Assembly: GCF_024813435.1 (NCBI RefSeq)
Contig: NZ_JANAEZ010000003.1
Span: 1-64,000 of the forward strand
Source of the DNA: Cognataquiflexum gelatinilyticum
Lineage (GTDB): Bacteria; Bacteroidota; Bacteroidia; Cytophagales; Cyclobacteriaceae
Direction: 5' to 3'
Length of the DNA stretch: 64,000 nucleotides
Every line of letters begins with the position of its first letter. Position 1 is the first letter of the stretch. Below are positions 29,083 to 38,111 of the stretch, one piece after another. The notes under the pieces were generated by a model. That model saw only the letters and a program-made list of their open reading frames with translations, searched no databases and was not told the DNA's origin. Position numbers and translations under genes: made by a program.

Positions 29083-30378
29083 TTAATTATTTATTTGAAA
29101 TTTGATAGTTTTCGAAGTCCCTTTTACATCCCCAAGGATAGGAGTTGCTTTAAGGGTATAATAACCTGAAATTAAGCCGGTACCGAAATAATAATTTCCA
29201 TTCCCGTCATCGCCAAATAAACTATAAGGAGCAACGCCTTCGGTTTGGGTCCTTTTTACAGGTCCAGTGAGTTCCAACAACACTTTCCCTTTGAAACTCG
29301 ACGATAAATTAGCAGTAATATTTAGTTTTTGTGTAGATGTAGTCATTGTGGTACCATCTTTTATTGTACCCAAAACAGCATCTCTACTAGCATCTACCAA
29401 ATAAAAACTATTTACAGTTGGGATGGTCCCGGTATCCGCGGAGGGTGGTTGAATTGAAATAGATGCATCTGAAACATTCATATCGTCAAGTGTAGAGTTT
29501 TCATCTGAAATAATTAGATTATTAAAGTATAAAATTCTTTGGGACGTATCCGAAGTTCCACCGTTATTCCATTTCCACTTATAAATGCCTGCTTTAAATC
29601 TTGGTAAACTGCTCCCGCTTCTCATGTTGGTGCCTTTTATGGTGTGAAGCTTTTTACCGTTATACCAAATTTCAATTAAACCATCAGAATAAGGAGAGTG
29701 GATATAATGAAAAATAAATTCATTCCATTTGCCGCGTTCAACATTTGCAATTGGATAATTTATATAATTACTATTTGAATTTGAACTGATGTTTTGTTTG
29801 ATAGATCTCAAATAAATTTTATCGTCGGCAACCTCGATTGCGTTGGGTGGACTGTTACTTCCTTGATGCCATTGCATAATAATCTCATTTACTCTATCCT
29901 TTGCGTATCCATTCAAAGGAAAAAAAATGGAAATAGCATACCACCTTTCTTTATTTCTCTGTTTTGGGAATAATATTTCAGCTCTTGCTGAGGTTGTGGT
30001 TGAAGTGCTAACTTTGTCATTGTTTCTTAATTCAAATCTTCCTACTTTATCCCTCGAATCCAAAGGGTTTGTGGTTACTTGACCTGAGTAACTACAGCAG
30101 AATTGTGGATAGACTAAAGAAAAAGGGTTGGATTCATCAAATGAGAGATAATGTAAGATGTTTGAAGAAATGGCCATATTCTCTCCACTTTCCCAACCTG
30201 AATTTTCTAGGGTATCAAATTCGTCACCAAAGGTCTCAGAACCCGGACTGGTCTCTTCTAAAAATTCATCTTTTTGAACTGAAACATCTTCCAATGATTG
30301 CAAATCACAAGAAGTAATAAAGGTAATCAGAAAATAAAAAAGGAATAATAAGTTAATTCTTAAACTAGGGCTTTTCAT
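29083..30378 (-). CDS. Polysaccharide lyase-like lipoprotein (heparin lyase I-like fold) with GPV/ALFGD module
   Basis: 431 aa from ATG at 30378, preceded by an A10 tract typical of starts here; a TTG at 30414 in the same frame is less likely. The first 24 residues form a lipoprotein signal with lipobox FITSC (Cys24). Residues of about 40-310 form a jelly-roll like the Polysacc_lyase/heparin lyase I family, with SARAEILFP, WYAISIFFP, IIMQWHQGS, KWNEFIFHYIHSP, GLIEIWYNGK and RFKAGIYKWKW. The last 115 residues are the GPV/ALFGD module (LTGPVKR, APYSLFGDD). It probably cleaves an acidic glycan at the outer membrane surface. Substrate not deducible. Monocistronic with its own terminator. Confidence 0.78.
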   Translation of the reverse strand: MKSPSLRINLLFLFYFLITFITSCDLQSLEDVSVQKDEFLEETSPGSETFGDEFDTLENSGWESGENMAISSNILHYLSFDESNPFSLVYPQFCCSYSGQVTTNPLDSRDKVGRFELRNNDKVSTSTTTSARAEILFPKQRNKERWYAISIFFPLNGYAKDRVNEIIMQWHQGSNSPPNAIEVADDKIYLRSIKQNISSNSNSNYINYPIANVERGKWNEFIFHYIHSPYSDGLIEIWYNGKKLHTIKGTNMRSGSSLPRFKAGIYKWKWNNGGTSDTSQRILYFNNLIISDENSTLDDMNVSDASISIQPPSADTGTIPTVNSFYLVDASRDAVLGTIKDGTTMTTSTQKLNITANLSSSFKGKVLLELTGPVKRTQTEGVAPYSLFGDDGNGNYYFGTGLISGYYTLKATPILGDVKGTSKTIKFQINN

Positions 30379-31333
30379 TTTTTTTTTATTGTGGTTTGAA
30401 ATAATTTTTCTCAAAGAATTAGATTAATAGAAAAACCGCAAAATCAAATAGCTGATTCAATTGCAACCTTCACATTAATTAATACGTTTAAGTAGAATTT
30501 TAATTTTCAAACCACTTAGCAAATAAGCTGCCAAAAACAGATTTACTGAAGATTAATGGATTTGAGCTTAACTTTATAAAAACTGATAAAAAAAAGTTAT
30601 ATACATAAAATCAGGTAACTAATGTGTAATTTTAAATTTACCCTTTTTATGAAAAAGCATGATTTCTATTGGTGAATTTTGGACCAAACTTGGGAGCTTG
30701 TACATTTTTTTAGGTAACAAATACACTCCTGCTTAGTAAAGGTATATAATTTTTTTAAAAACTATTTAAAGGCAGTTTAATTGAAAGTTTCTTTTTCTTT
30801 ATAATGTTTTGGACTCTACTCTCGGCAATTATTTTTCAAAAAATCTGTGGATATCTAAAAGTTATTCATTAATCAGTCTTCCTTTTTCTAAAAATGATTT
30901 ATTATTAATATCATCATAACCAACGATTCCAACTGAAAAAAATAAAGATTTATATTTAGAATTCTCAACAAATTACAACCGAATAATTAACTTTCGTCCT
31001 TGGTCATAAATCTTTCGGTATTCAAAAATGAGGGAAAAGTTTCTCTTGGGTAATTGATTTTATAAATTGATTCCTGAGTACTTGAAAATGAAGCCAGCAA
31101 ATCTCTTTATTGGTTTCATTTTATCAGGGATGGGAAGTTGGATTAGAAAATTGAATATTTAGAAAGAGATTAAACTCCTTCTGTATCAAATAATATGACT
31201 CGTGCGCATTTTTAGAAAAAAAGTTGTTTTTAGGTTTTGTTGGTTGTTACAGCAATTTGAAAAAAATAGAAATTGAAATTTTAAGATTTAATTCTCTCAG
31301 TTTAAATTAAACTTGAAAATTTCAATTATAAAA
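30379..31333. other. Nearly 1-kb AT-rich intergenic region
   Basis: Frequent stops in all frames, no credible start with coding-like composition, no hairpin with T-run and no tRNA-like cloverleaf. Nothing was recognised beyond A/T homopolymer tracts. Confidence 0.55.
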
Positions 31334-31373
31334 AATAAAGACGGTTACCCATTTCTAGGTGACCGTCTTTATT
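31334..31373 (-). terminator. Intrinsic terminator of the WcaJ-like gene
   Basis: AATAAAGACGGTCACC pairs with GGGTAACCGTCTTTATT on the minus strand around a short loop, starting right after the stop codon at 31379. Confidence 0.8.
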
Positions 31374-31378
31374 ATGTA

Positions 31379-32773
31379 TTAAAATGCTTCCTCATGCGTC
31401 TTCTTACCAAAAACTGTCAACCAGATAATTTTGATATCGAAGAGTAAAGTCCATTTTTTCAAATATTCCAAATCATGGGAAGTTCTTTGTTTCTTTTGTT
31501 CTTCTGTCTCCATGGGACCTCTCCATCCATTTACTTGTGCCCAGCCTGTAATTCCCGGCTTGTAATAATGCCTGACCATGTATTTATCTTCAGTTTCCTG
31601 CATCACTTGATTGAGGAATATCCTATGTGGACGGGGACCTACTACACTCATCTCACCCGTCAATACATTGATAAACTGAGGCAATTCATCCAAACTGTAT
31701 TTTCTAAGAAATTTACCGATTTTGGTTATTCTTGGATCGTCCTTAACTGTCGATTGAGTCCCTCCAACTACACTGTCATTGGTTTTCATCGACCGGAATT
31801 TAAATACCTTGAACTGTTTCCCACCTTTTCCTATCCGAATAGGGGTATAGAATACCGGACCCGGAGAATCCATTTTTATCAATATACCGATAACCACAAA
31901 TATTGGAGAAAGGAAAAGCAATACTGTGGATGCAAAAACAATATCAAAAATATTCTTTAAAAGGTTTGGAAACCAATTATCCAAGGGCAACTGTCTTATA
32001 TTGACCAATTGTAGATCTCCAAATTGGTAAGTTTTAAAATTCTCACCAAATATTCCCTGATAATCGGGAACAAAACGAATTCTCGTCCCATGATAGTCAG
32101 CAATTTCCACAATTGATTTAATTTTATCCATTTCATTGTAAGGCAATGCAATGATGATCTCGTCAGCAAAATTAAATTTTAAATATTCCTTTAAGCTATC
32201 AAGGGTAGCGACAGTCCTTTCATGCTTGCTTTTTCCATTTACCTCAGGGTTGCAGTCAATAAAACCTTGAACTGCAAACCTCGCGTAAGAACTTGATTCT
32301 AAAAATCCTGCTACTTTATTTGCCAATTGACCAGAGCCCGCAATCAAAGTTGTACTCATTTTGGTTCGCCTTTCCTTGATTGGTGCCGCTAATCTGATTA
32401 CTAAAGAATTTGTGATGATTCCTAAAGAAGGTATACCTGCCAAAATTGCAATCAGTAGATTCCTTACATCTTTTGGGAAAGAAAATACCAAATAAAGTAT
32501 CCCTATGATTCCTGCAAGAATAAAGTAAGTTTTGAAGTACTTACTCATTCTTGATTTCACAAATGAACTGCCAGTCCATTCAACATATAATTTATTTGAA
32601 TAACCTATGATTAGCCAAAGTGAGATCAATCCAAGCAAAAACACAATTTCCATTTTTTGGAAATTGAGGTCATTGATTCTGTAAAAATACAGTGAAATAA
32701 AGAATGCAATTGTCAAGCTGATTACGTCCCAGAAAACCAGAATCGGAACGTTTGATTTTTGATGATTTGTCAT
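31379..32773 (-). CDS. Undecaprenyl-phosphate sugar phosphotransferase (WcaJ/PglC-type polyprenol PGT)
   Basis: 464 aa from an ATG. The N-terminal 115 residues contain four or five hydrophobic segments, followed by a Rossmann-like CoA-binding domain (about 140-250). The C-terminal catalytic part has a membrane segment (VFASTVLLFLSPIFVVIGIL) and the hallmark motifs SPGPVFYTPIRIGKGGKQF, KFRSMKTN, YSLDELPQFINVL, MSVVGPRPH and KPGITGWAQVNGWRG. The enzyme transfers a sugar-1-phosphate, usually glucose or galactose, to undecaprenyl phosphate in the inner membrane, the first step of EPS/colanic-acid-type synthesis. It should start the repeat unit that the GT2 and pyruvyl transferase genes extend or modify. 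Confidence 0.9.
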   Translation of the reverse strand: MTNHQKSNVPILVFWDVISLTIAFFISLYFYRINDLNFQKMEIVFLLGLISLWLIIGYSNKLYVEWTGSSFVKSRMSKYFKTYFILAGIIGILYLVFSFPKDVRNLLIAILAGIPSLGIITNSLVIRLAAPIKERRTKMSTTLIAGSGQLANKVAGFLESSSYARFAVQGFIDCNPEVNGKSKHERTVATLDSLKEYLKFNFADEIIIALPYNEMDKIKSIVEIADYHGTRIRFVPDYQGIFGENFKTYQFGDLQLVNIRQLPLDNWFPNLLKNIFDIVFASTVLLFLSPIFVVIGILIKMDSPGPVFYTPIRIGKGGKQFKVFKFRSMKTNDSVVGGTQSTVKDDPRITKIGKFLRKYSLDELPQFINVLTGEMSVVGPRPHRIFLNQVMQETEDKYMVRHYYKPGITGWAQVNGWRGPMETEEQKKQRTSHDLEYLKKWTLLFDIKIIWLTVFGKKTHEEAF

Positions 32774-32872
32774 AGCCTTTAAAAATTTAATTGTAAGATA
32801 GATTATCGAGCGTTTTACCGTTTAAATAATTAACTGAAAGATGAAATGTCATTTTAGGCTTTTGAACGGTTG

Positions 32873-32904
32873 CAAATATACATAAAATTGTATTTCAATT
32901 CCGT
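32873..32904 (-). promoter_or_regulatory. Candidate promoter of the WcaJ-like gene
   Basis: TATATTTG (32873-32880, minus strand) matches TAnnTTTG exactly. The nearest upstream TTG is only about 15 nt away, shorter than the usual 17-23, so the upstream box is uncertain. The leader would be about 95 nt. Confidence 0.4.
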
Positions 32905-33729
32905 TAATAAGCTTTTAAATAATCATGTCCACCAGGTTAATTTTTTCTGTTTGATGCACCAAATATAGGACCATAAAAATTAAATAAAAATAAAATGCAT
33001 AAAAAATTATTTAAAAAGCAAAAAAAGGGATTTAAAAACTAAAATAAGACCAAATGATTTTTCTAAAAAAATGAAAAATAAATTCATATGCTTTTTAAAA
33101 TTTCGAATTTTGGAGGTCAAAATTTATTTAAATTTAATTTTTCAACAATTATTTACATTTTTTTGATACGTTCTTTAGGCAATAAATACCAATAATGTGT
33201 TTTTTTTATTTTTTGCGGATAATTTATGGTTCGACAAAACCCTAAAGACTTTATTGTTCGGAAATTGCGTTACAATGAGTATGCCAAATCAAGAATTACA
33301 TACTTTCCTGATTTCAAAAAATTTGATGTGGGATGTGGAAGGTTGTTTGCTATAAATGTTTTTAAACTTAAATTCAGTTTACACGATTTCAGAAAAATTG
33401 ATAAAAAGTGTTCCTCAAATACTGTCTTCTAAACTTTGGAAAACTTGAACAGGAAAAAGTAATTTTCAGGGCATGTCACCTTTGAAAGGTTTGATATGGA
33501 TCTTTTTTATTGATTAGGTAAGTAAGGGTATACTTTTGATATCGATCAGCAATTAACATTAAATAATTATTCCTAAAAGTCATTTTTAATTAATTTGCAT
33601 ACACCCAATTCAAAAGAGATGTAAGGCAAATTTTTATTTCCATATTTAGTGACAATTATCTAGGTACAGGAAAATTTGTAAATAGGAACTGCCAACTTCA
33701 TAGACGATAATTTGCATTAATTAAACTAC
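32905..33729. other. AT-rich divergent intergenic region
   Basis: This lies between the divergent WcaJ-like and GT-C genes and has long A/T tracts. A 68-codon frame at 33226-33432 has no recognisable features and composition like its surroundings, so I do not call it a gene. Regulatory sites for both genes are expected here, but none is clear apart from the candidate box listed for the WcaJ-like gene. Confidence 0.5.
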
Positions 33730-35061
33730 TTGGATTTGAAATTTTCAATTTCCTTCTTTATATACCTCATTTCCATTTTCTTTTTGGGTTATTGGATTCC
33801 AAGAGAAGAATTTTGGCTGACATTGTTTTTTTATATCGCCTGCTTTTTTTCTTATTTCATAATTTATTCAGTAATAAGTGAAAAAGGGTTTTCCATTAAA
33901 TTTGGAATACTTTGGGCATCGGTATTAAGGATTACATTAATTTTAGCAATTCCGACACTTTCAGATGATTTTTACAGATATATTTTTGACGGACACTTAC
34001 TGAAAATGGGCCTTAATCCATATTTGATGGCTCCATCTGAAATGCTGCCAATGTTGGAAAAAACTTCAGATTCCTACTTAAATCTTCTATTTGAAAACTT
34101 AAATTCTCCTAATTACTTTTCGATTTATCCTCCTTTACACCAAGCATTTTTTTACTTAGCATCTCTTGCAGGTGAATCTTTGTTGAAGAACATTATAATC
34201 CTTAGAATTTTCATAATTCTTTTTGATTTTTTGAATATTTACCTGCTTTACAAAATCTTGAACCTGTTAAATAAACCAATTTCAGGAATTTGGTTATATG
34301 CTTTTAACCCGCTTGTGATCATCGAGCTCACAGGGAATCTTCATTTCGAGGGTTTGGTTTTGACGGGTATTTTAGGCTTGGTTTATTTTTGGATCAAAAA
34401 AAGAAAAGGGTTTGCAGCCTTGGGTTGGTCCTTTGCCATAGGAATCAAATTAACACCCTTAATTCTTGGACCAATACTGTTACTTGGTTTGAAAAGAAAT
34501 AAAGTATTTTCTTTTTTTCTATTTTCTTCAGTTTTTATTTCAACCTTTTTATTTCCTTTGATTTTCTCAAATGGATTTCAAAAATTTTGGCAAAGCTTTC
34601 GCCTTTTTCAAAGCACATTTGAATTCAATGCCTCTTTGTACTATTTGACAATTTGGATTTCAAGGTTTTTCATTGACTATAACCCCATTGCCTACGTCGG
34701 ACCTATACTAAGTTTTGTGGCTTTCGTCTCCATCATTTTTTTTAGTTTACTATACAAGGCAAGGGATAATGAAAAATTATGTTTAGGGATCATTTATGTC
34801 TACCTTATTTATCTACTTTTCCAAAATGTTGTCCATCCGTGGTATATCATTCCGGCTTTTGGCATCAGTGTTTTGACAGCGAGTAGGATTTTTTTGGTTT
34901 GGACAGGGTTGGTTTTTTTATCCTATTATACTTATTCAAATGAGAATTTTGATGAAAGTGGTGTTTTACTGCTGGTAGAATATGGGATTTTATTTGTCTT
35001 TATATTCAAGGAAATTTATTTTAAACCTCTATCGCCTAAAAACAAACCGGGGATTGAATAA
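33730..35061 (+). CDS. Integral membrane GT-C-type glycosyltransferase (mannosyltransferase-like)
   Basis: 443 aa starting with TTG. An in-frame TAA at 33718 leaves no upstream ATG, and the first internal Met is far downstream. There are ten or more hydrophobic segments. GT87/MptA-like features include the first-loop acidic motif LSDDFYRYIFDG, then LNPYLM, YPPLHQAFFYLA, LYAFNPLVIIELTGNLHFEG and HPWYIIPAFG. Such enzymes use polyprenyl-phosphate sugars as donors outside the cytoplasmic membrane to extend or decorate lipid-linked glycans. It is divergent from the WcaJ-like gene, which fits a role in the EPS locus. The assignment to a specific GT family is by resemblance only. Confidence 0.7.
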   Translation: MDLKFSISFFIYLISIFFLGYWIPREEFWLTLFFYIACFFSYFIIYSVISEKGFSIKFGILWASVLRITLILAIPTLSDDFYRYIFDGHLLKMGLNPYLMAPSEMLPMLEKTSDSYLNLLFENLNSPNYFSIYPPLHQAFFYLASLAGESLLKNIIILRIFIILFDFLNIYLLYKILNLLNKPISGIWLYAFNPLVIIELTGNLHFEGLVLTGILGLVYFWIKKRKGFAALGWSFAIGIKLTPLILGPILLLGLKRNKVFSFFLFSSVFISTFLFPLIFSNGFQKFWQSFRLFQSTFEFNASLYYLTIWISRFFIDYNPIAYVGPILSFVAFVSIIFFSLLYKARDNEKLCLGIIYVYLIYLLFQNVVHPWYIIPAFGISVLTASRIFLVWTGLVFLSYYTYSNENFDESGVLLLVEYGILFVFIFKEIYFKPLSPKNKPGIE

Positions 35062-35462
35062 TATTTCAATTGCTGGGATTTAGCGTTTTTGATGTTTCCT
35101 CCTGATAATTAATTGCATATCAGACCTTTATTTTTATGAAGGACGACAGGAAAAAATTCTGTTTTTACTTATCTCTTAAAAATTTTCCATTACCATTTAG
35201 TTTTTGAAAAATCCGATTGTATTTAAAAGATTTTATTTTGTTATTTGTTTGAATACAAGAGCTTAAGTTCAGTAGGTATTGTACTTTACTTTAAGTAGTC
35301 AGATCAAAAGGCGAAGTCCAAATTTTGTGTTTTGATTTCCAGTAGTAAATGATTGTAGCCCGGTAATTAATTAATCAAAATCATTTCAATTGTAAATTCC
35401 TCCACTTTCTCTTTCATAGAATGCTGGCTGATATTATTGAAAATCTGAGAAATTTAATTCAC
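35062..35462. other. Intergenic region upstream of the first Big_2 lipoprotein
   Basis: No gene is seen. The lipoprotein frame is open from an ATG at 35421, but the paralogue supports the ATG at 35463. No clear promoter consensus or terminator was found. Confidence 0.45.
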
Positions 35463-37097
35463 ATGGGAAAAGTGACCTTTAAAATTGAGTTTTCAAACTA
35501 TTTGGGCTATATACCAAAGATATGCATACTGTTTGTTTTTTTTATTGGGTTGGGTTCATGTGCAGGCAATCTTTTTGAGGATGAGGATTTCATTGATGAT
35601 ATCAGCATACAGTACCAGTCCCTTTCTTCCAAATATGGTAAAATCGGCATTTCTGATGCCGCCAATGATGGCATAGAGGAGTTTTACTTTCTTGCTCAAA
35701 CTGTTGAAAAGCAACCAAAATTTAATGGAAAATTCAATCCGGATTTATCCCCAATTGTGGAAATAAGTGATGATTTTGATTTCAAAGTGATTCATCAAAG
35801 ATTCACTTTAAATGAAAATGGGGAAAGTAAAGTTAAGATTGACAGGCAAGGGGAATTCTATTTTGTGAATTGGAACACACTTCAATCAAAACCTACAAAA
35901 GGAAAAATTTATAGAATCAGGGTTAGGGTAAATGACAATATCCTCGGTTTCGCAGATTTTGCGATCATATCAAACAATGCCAGAGAACCAAACAGTAACA
36001 TCCAAACCCTGAGGCTAAATGAAAATTTGAAGGTAGCCTTCAGGATTGAGCAAAAAATATGTCCTGCAAAAATTGAATTGTCACCCAATGAAGCGACTGT
36101 AATGGTCTCCGGTAAGCAGCAATATGAGGCTACAGTCTACAATTATTATGGAGAAGTCCTGGAAAATCAAAAAATTAACTGGTCCGTTTCGGATGAGGAA
36201 ATTGCTTCAACAGATCAAAATGGACTTGTGGTTGGGAAGAAATTTGGATTTTCAGCTGTTAAAGCTACTGCAAATGATGTTTCGGCAACCGCTTTTATTT
36301 TTGTTCAAGAAAATGACGAATCCCCCCGTCCTGGCAAGGATATCGTTGTATTCAATGATGTCAATCCTTTTTTTGACGAAGGAATAGAGAATCCCAATAA
36401 TCAATTGATGGTCAAGAACCTTATCAATTTTTCTACGCCTGGGATAAGGAATCTTGGTACCAAAATCTGGTTTGATTGCGGCAGATCCTCTGCCCATCTG
36501 AAAGAAAACCCCATTCCTTGTGGTTCCTCAACACGTTATGATCCTTTAAGGAATTTAATTAGAAATGAAGGATTTGTATTGGAAGATATTTCCTCTTCAG
36601 CTGGCACATTGATTGACATTCCGATTGATGTAAAAGTAATTTTTTTATGGCTTCCAACTGTTCATTTCCACCTTGAAGAAATCAACACACTAAAGAAATT
36701 TGCAGAAGAAGGAGGAAGGATCATTTTCATTGGGGAGTGGGATGCATTCTATGGAAATCAGGGATTGGATGTAGAAAATAAATTTTTGATTAACATGGGA
36801 GCCTTTATGAGAAACATAGGCAAGGCAGTGGACTGTGGTTACAACACTCTCCCAAGCGCGTCATTGAGAGCCCATCCAATAACCAGGGGAATTGAAAACC
36901 TAACCTTCGCTTGTGCTTCGGCAATTGATTTGGGACCGAACGATTTTGCTTTGTTCTATGACAAATCGAACCGCTCTGTACTTGCAGGCGTCGCCCAAAT
37001 CGAGACTCAGCCTATTTCTGAATTGGTTTCTATGGGAAATTTTGAAGGGTTGAATCTTAAAATCAAATCAAATTCCAAAAATACTGCTGGCTATTGA
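35463..37097 (+). CDS. Lipoprotein of unknown function with Big_2 and class I GATase/DUF4350-like domain (copy 1)
   Basis: 544 aa from ATG at 35463; this start puts the lipobox LGSC Cys at residue 33, matching Cys34 of the paralogue at 38112. The earlier ATG at 35421 would add 14 residues. The order is lipoprotein signal, a conserved N-terminal region (SSKYGKIGISDAAN, EEFYFLAQT, PKFNGKFNPDLSPIVEISDDF), a Big_2-type Ig domain (CPAKIELSPNEATVMVSG to FVQEN), and a C-terminal alpha/beta region of about 250 residues. That region, with VKVIFLWLP and KFAEEGGRIIFIGEWDAF, resembles DUF4350 or ThuA-like GATase-fold domains without an obvious catalytic triad. It should be exposed at the outer membrane. 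Function unknown. Confidence 0.75.
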   Translation: MGKVTFKIEFSNYLGYIPKICILFVFFIGLGSCAGNLFEDEDFIDDISIQYQSLSSKYGKIGISDAANDGIEEFYFLAQTVEKQPKFNGKFNPDLSPIVEISDDFDFKVIHQRFTLNENGESKVKIDRQGEFYFVNWNTLQSKPTKGKIYRIRVRVNDNILGFADFAIISNNAREPNSNIQTLRLNENLKVAFRIEQKICPAKIELSPNEATVMVSGKQQYEATVYNYYGEVLENQKINWSVSDEEIASTDQNGLVVGKKFGFSAVKATANDVSATAFIFVQENDESPRPGKDIVVFNDVNPFFDEGIENPNNQLMVKNLINFSTPGIRNLGTKIWFDCGRSSAHLKENPIPCGSSTRYDPLRNLIRNEGFVLEDISSSAGTLIDIPIDVKVIFLWLPTVHFHLEEINTLKKFAEEGGRIIFIGEWDAFYGNQGLDVENKFLINMGAFMRNIGKAVDCGYNTLPSASLRAHPITRGIENLTFACASAIDLGPNDFALFYDKSNRSVLAGVAQIETQPISELVSMGNFEGLNLKIKSNSKNTAGY

Positions 37098-37262
37098 TAA
37101 CGGGAATTGAAAAAAATAACCCAATCATGATAAAATCTGCGATTATTTTAGTCGATTTTCTTAAAATGATAAAATGCCACCTTTTGCTTCCAATAGGCCT
37201 TTTAAATTGAGTTTTTATAAATATTTTTTGGGTTTTGGAAGGTAATTTTACTTTTAGAGCTT

Positions 37263-37640
37263 TCAGATTTTCGGTACGTTGTCGAAAATTTCATTTAAGA
37301 CCGTTTCTTTATTCTGGGTAATCCTAATTTTTATTCCGTCAACCATTTCTATCGTTCCTCCTTCAGATTTCAATATTTTTTTTATATATATAGGATTGAT
37401 TAAATGGGAGTGATGTATCCTGATGAAACCTTTTTGTGAAAAATAACCACATATTTCCTTGAGATTTCTAGATACTAACCTAACCTCAGTTTGTTTGGCA
37501 TCATGAATATTGGGTGAGATTATTTTACAATAATTCCCATTTGCTTCACACCTTATAATTTCATAGATGTTCAGGATTTCAAAACCATTCAAAATGGGAA
37601 TGGCAATTTTTGATACCATCATATTTTTTATCCTTTCCAT
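37263..37640 (-). CDS. LytTR-domain DNA-binding protein
   Basis: 125 aa from an ATG. Almost the whole protein is a LytTR domain (about 18-118): IPILNGFEILNIYEIIRCEANGNYCKI, then TEVRLVSRNLKEI, GFIRIHHSHLINPIYI and MVDGIKIRIT. No receiver or other sensor domain is attached, so it may respond to a partner or act as a simple regulator. It sits between two paralogous lipoprotein genes on the opposite strand, which makes them candidate targets. Internal Met7 and Met8 are alternative starts. Confidence 0.85.
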   Translation of the reverse strand: MERIKNMMVSKIAIPILNGFEILNIYEIIRCEANGNYCKIISPNIHDAKQTEVRLVSRNLKEICGYFSQKGFIRIHHSHLINPIYIKKILKSEGGTIEMVDGIKIRITQNKETVLNEIFDNVPKI

Positions 37641-38111
37641 GGTTTCATTAGGGTATGGATATTATATAAAAGCGGATTATTTAGAGGGCAATAATCCATT
37701 AAAAACCAAATAATTTTTAATCAAAACATTACAGATTCAAAACAGAGGTACTTTGTAATACTCAAGCAGACATATTTAATTTAACCAATCATCTTGGAAA
37801 AAAGTAATTCCCACTTTGATTAATTATAAATATATGAAATTAAAATGCTGAAAAAACTATTTGTGTAACATTTTTTTAGGGTTAAATAAATATTTAATAT
37901 TTAAAAATGAATATTTTGAAGATTTTTTACACATTCAAAATAGGTAATGGTACCAAAAATGAAGGCAACTGTACATTGACCTGTCCCAATAAGGATTGTT
38001 TTAACCATTAATGGATTGGAATTTCTAATTTTATCATATCCATCAGGCTAAAAAACGATTTTACTTCATTCAACAACTATATCAAATTCTAACGTTTAAT
38101 TTTTAAAAAAA
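37641..38111. other. AT-rich intergenic region between the LytTR gene and the second lipoprotein gene
   Basis: The two divergent genes leave 470 bp that should hold both promoters and possibly LytTR binding sites. I see no exact TTTG/TAnnTTTG pair and no clear paired direct repeats. Confidence 0.45.

Noticed and set aside
33226..33432. 68-codon plus-strand ORF in the WcaJ/GT-C gap
   Set aside because: AT-driven composition, no known motif, no promoter or neighbour logic; probably chance.
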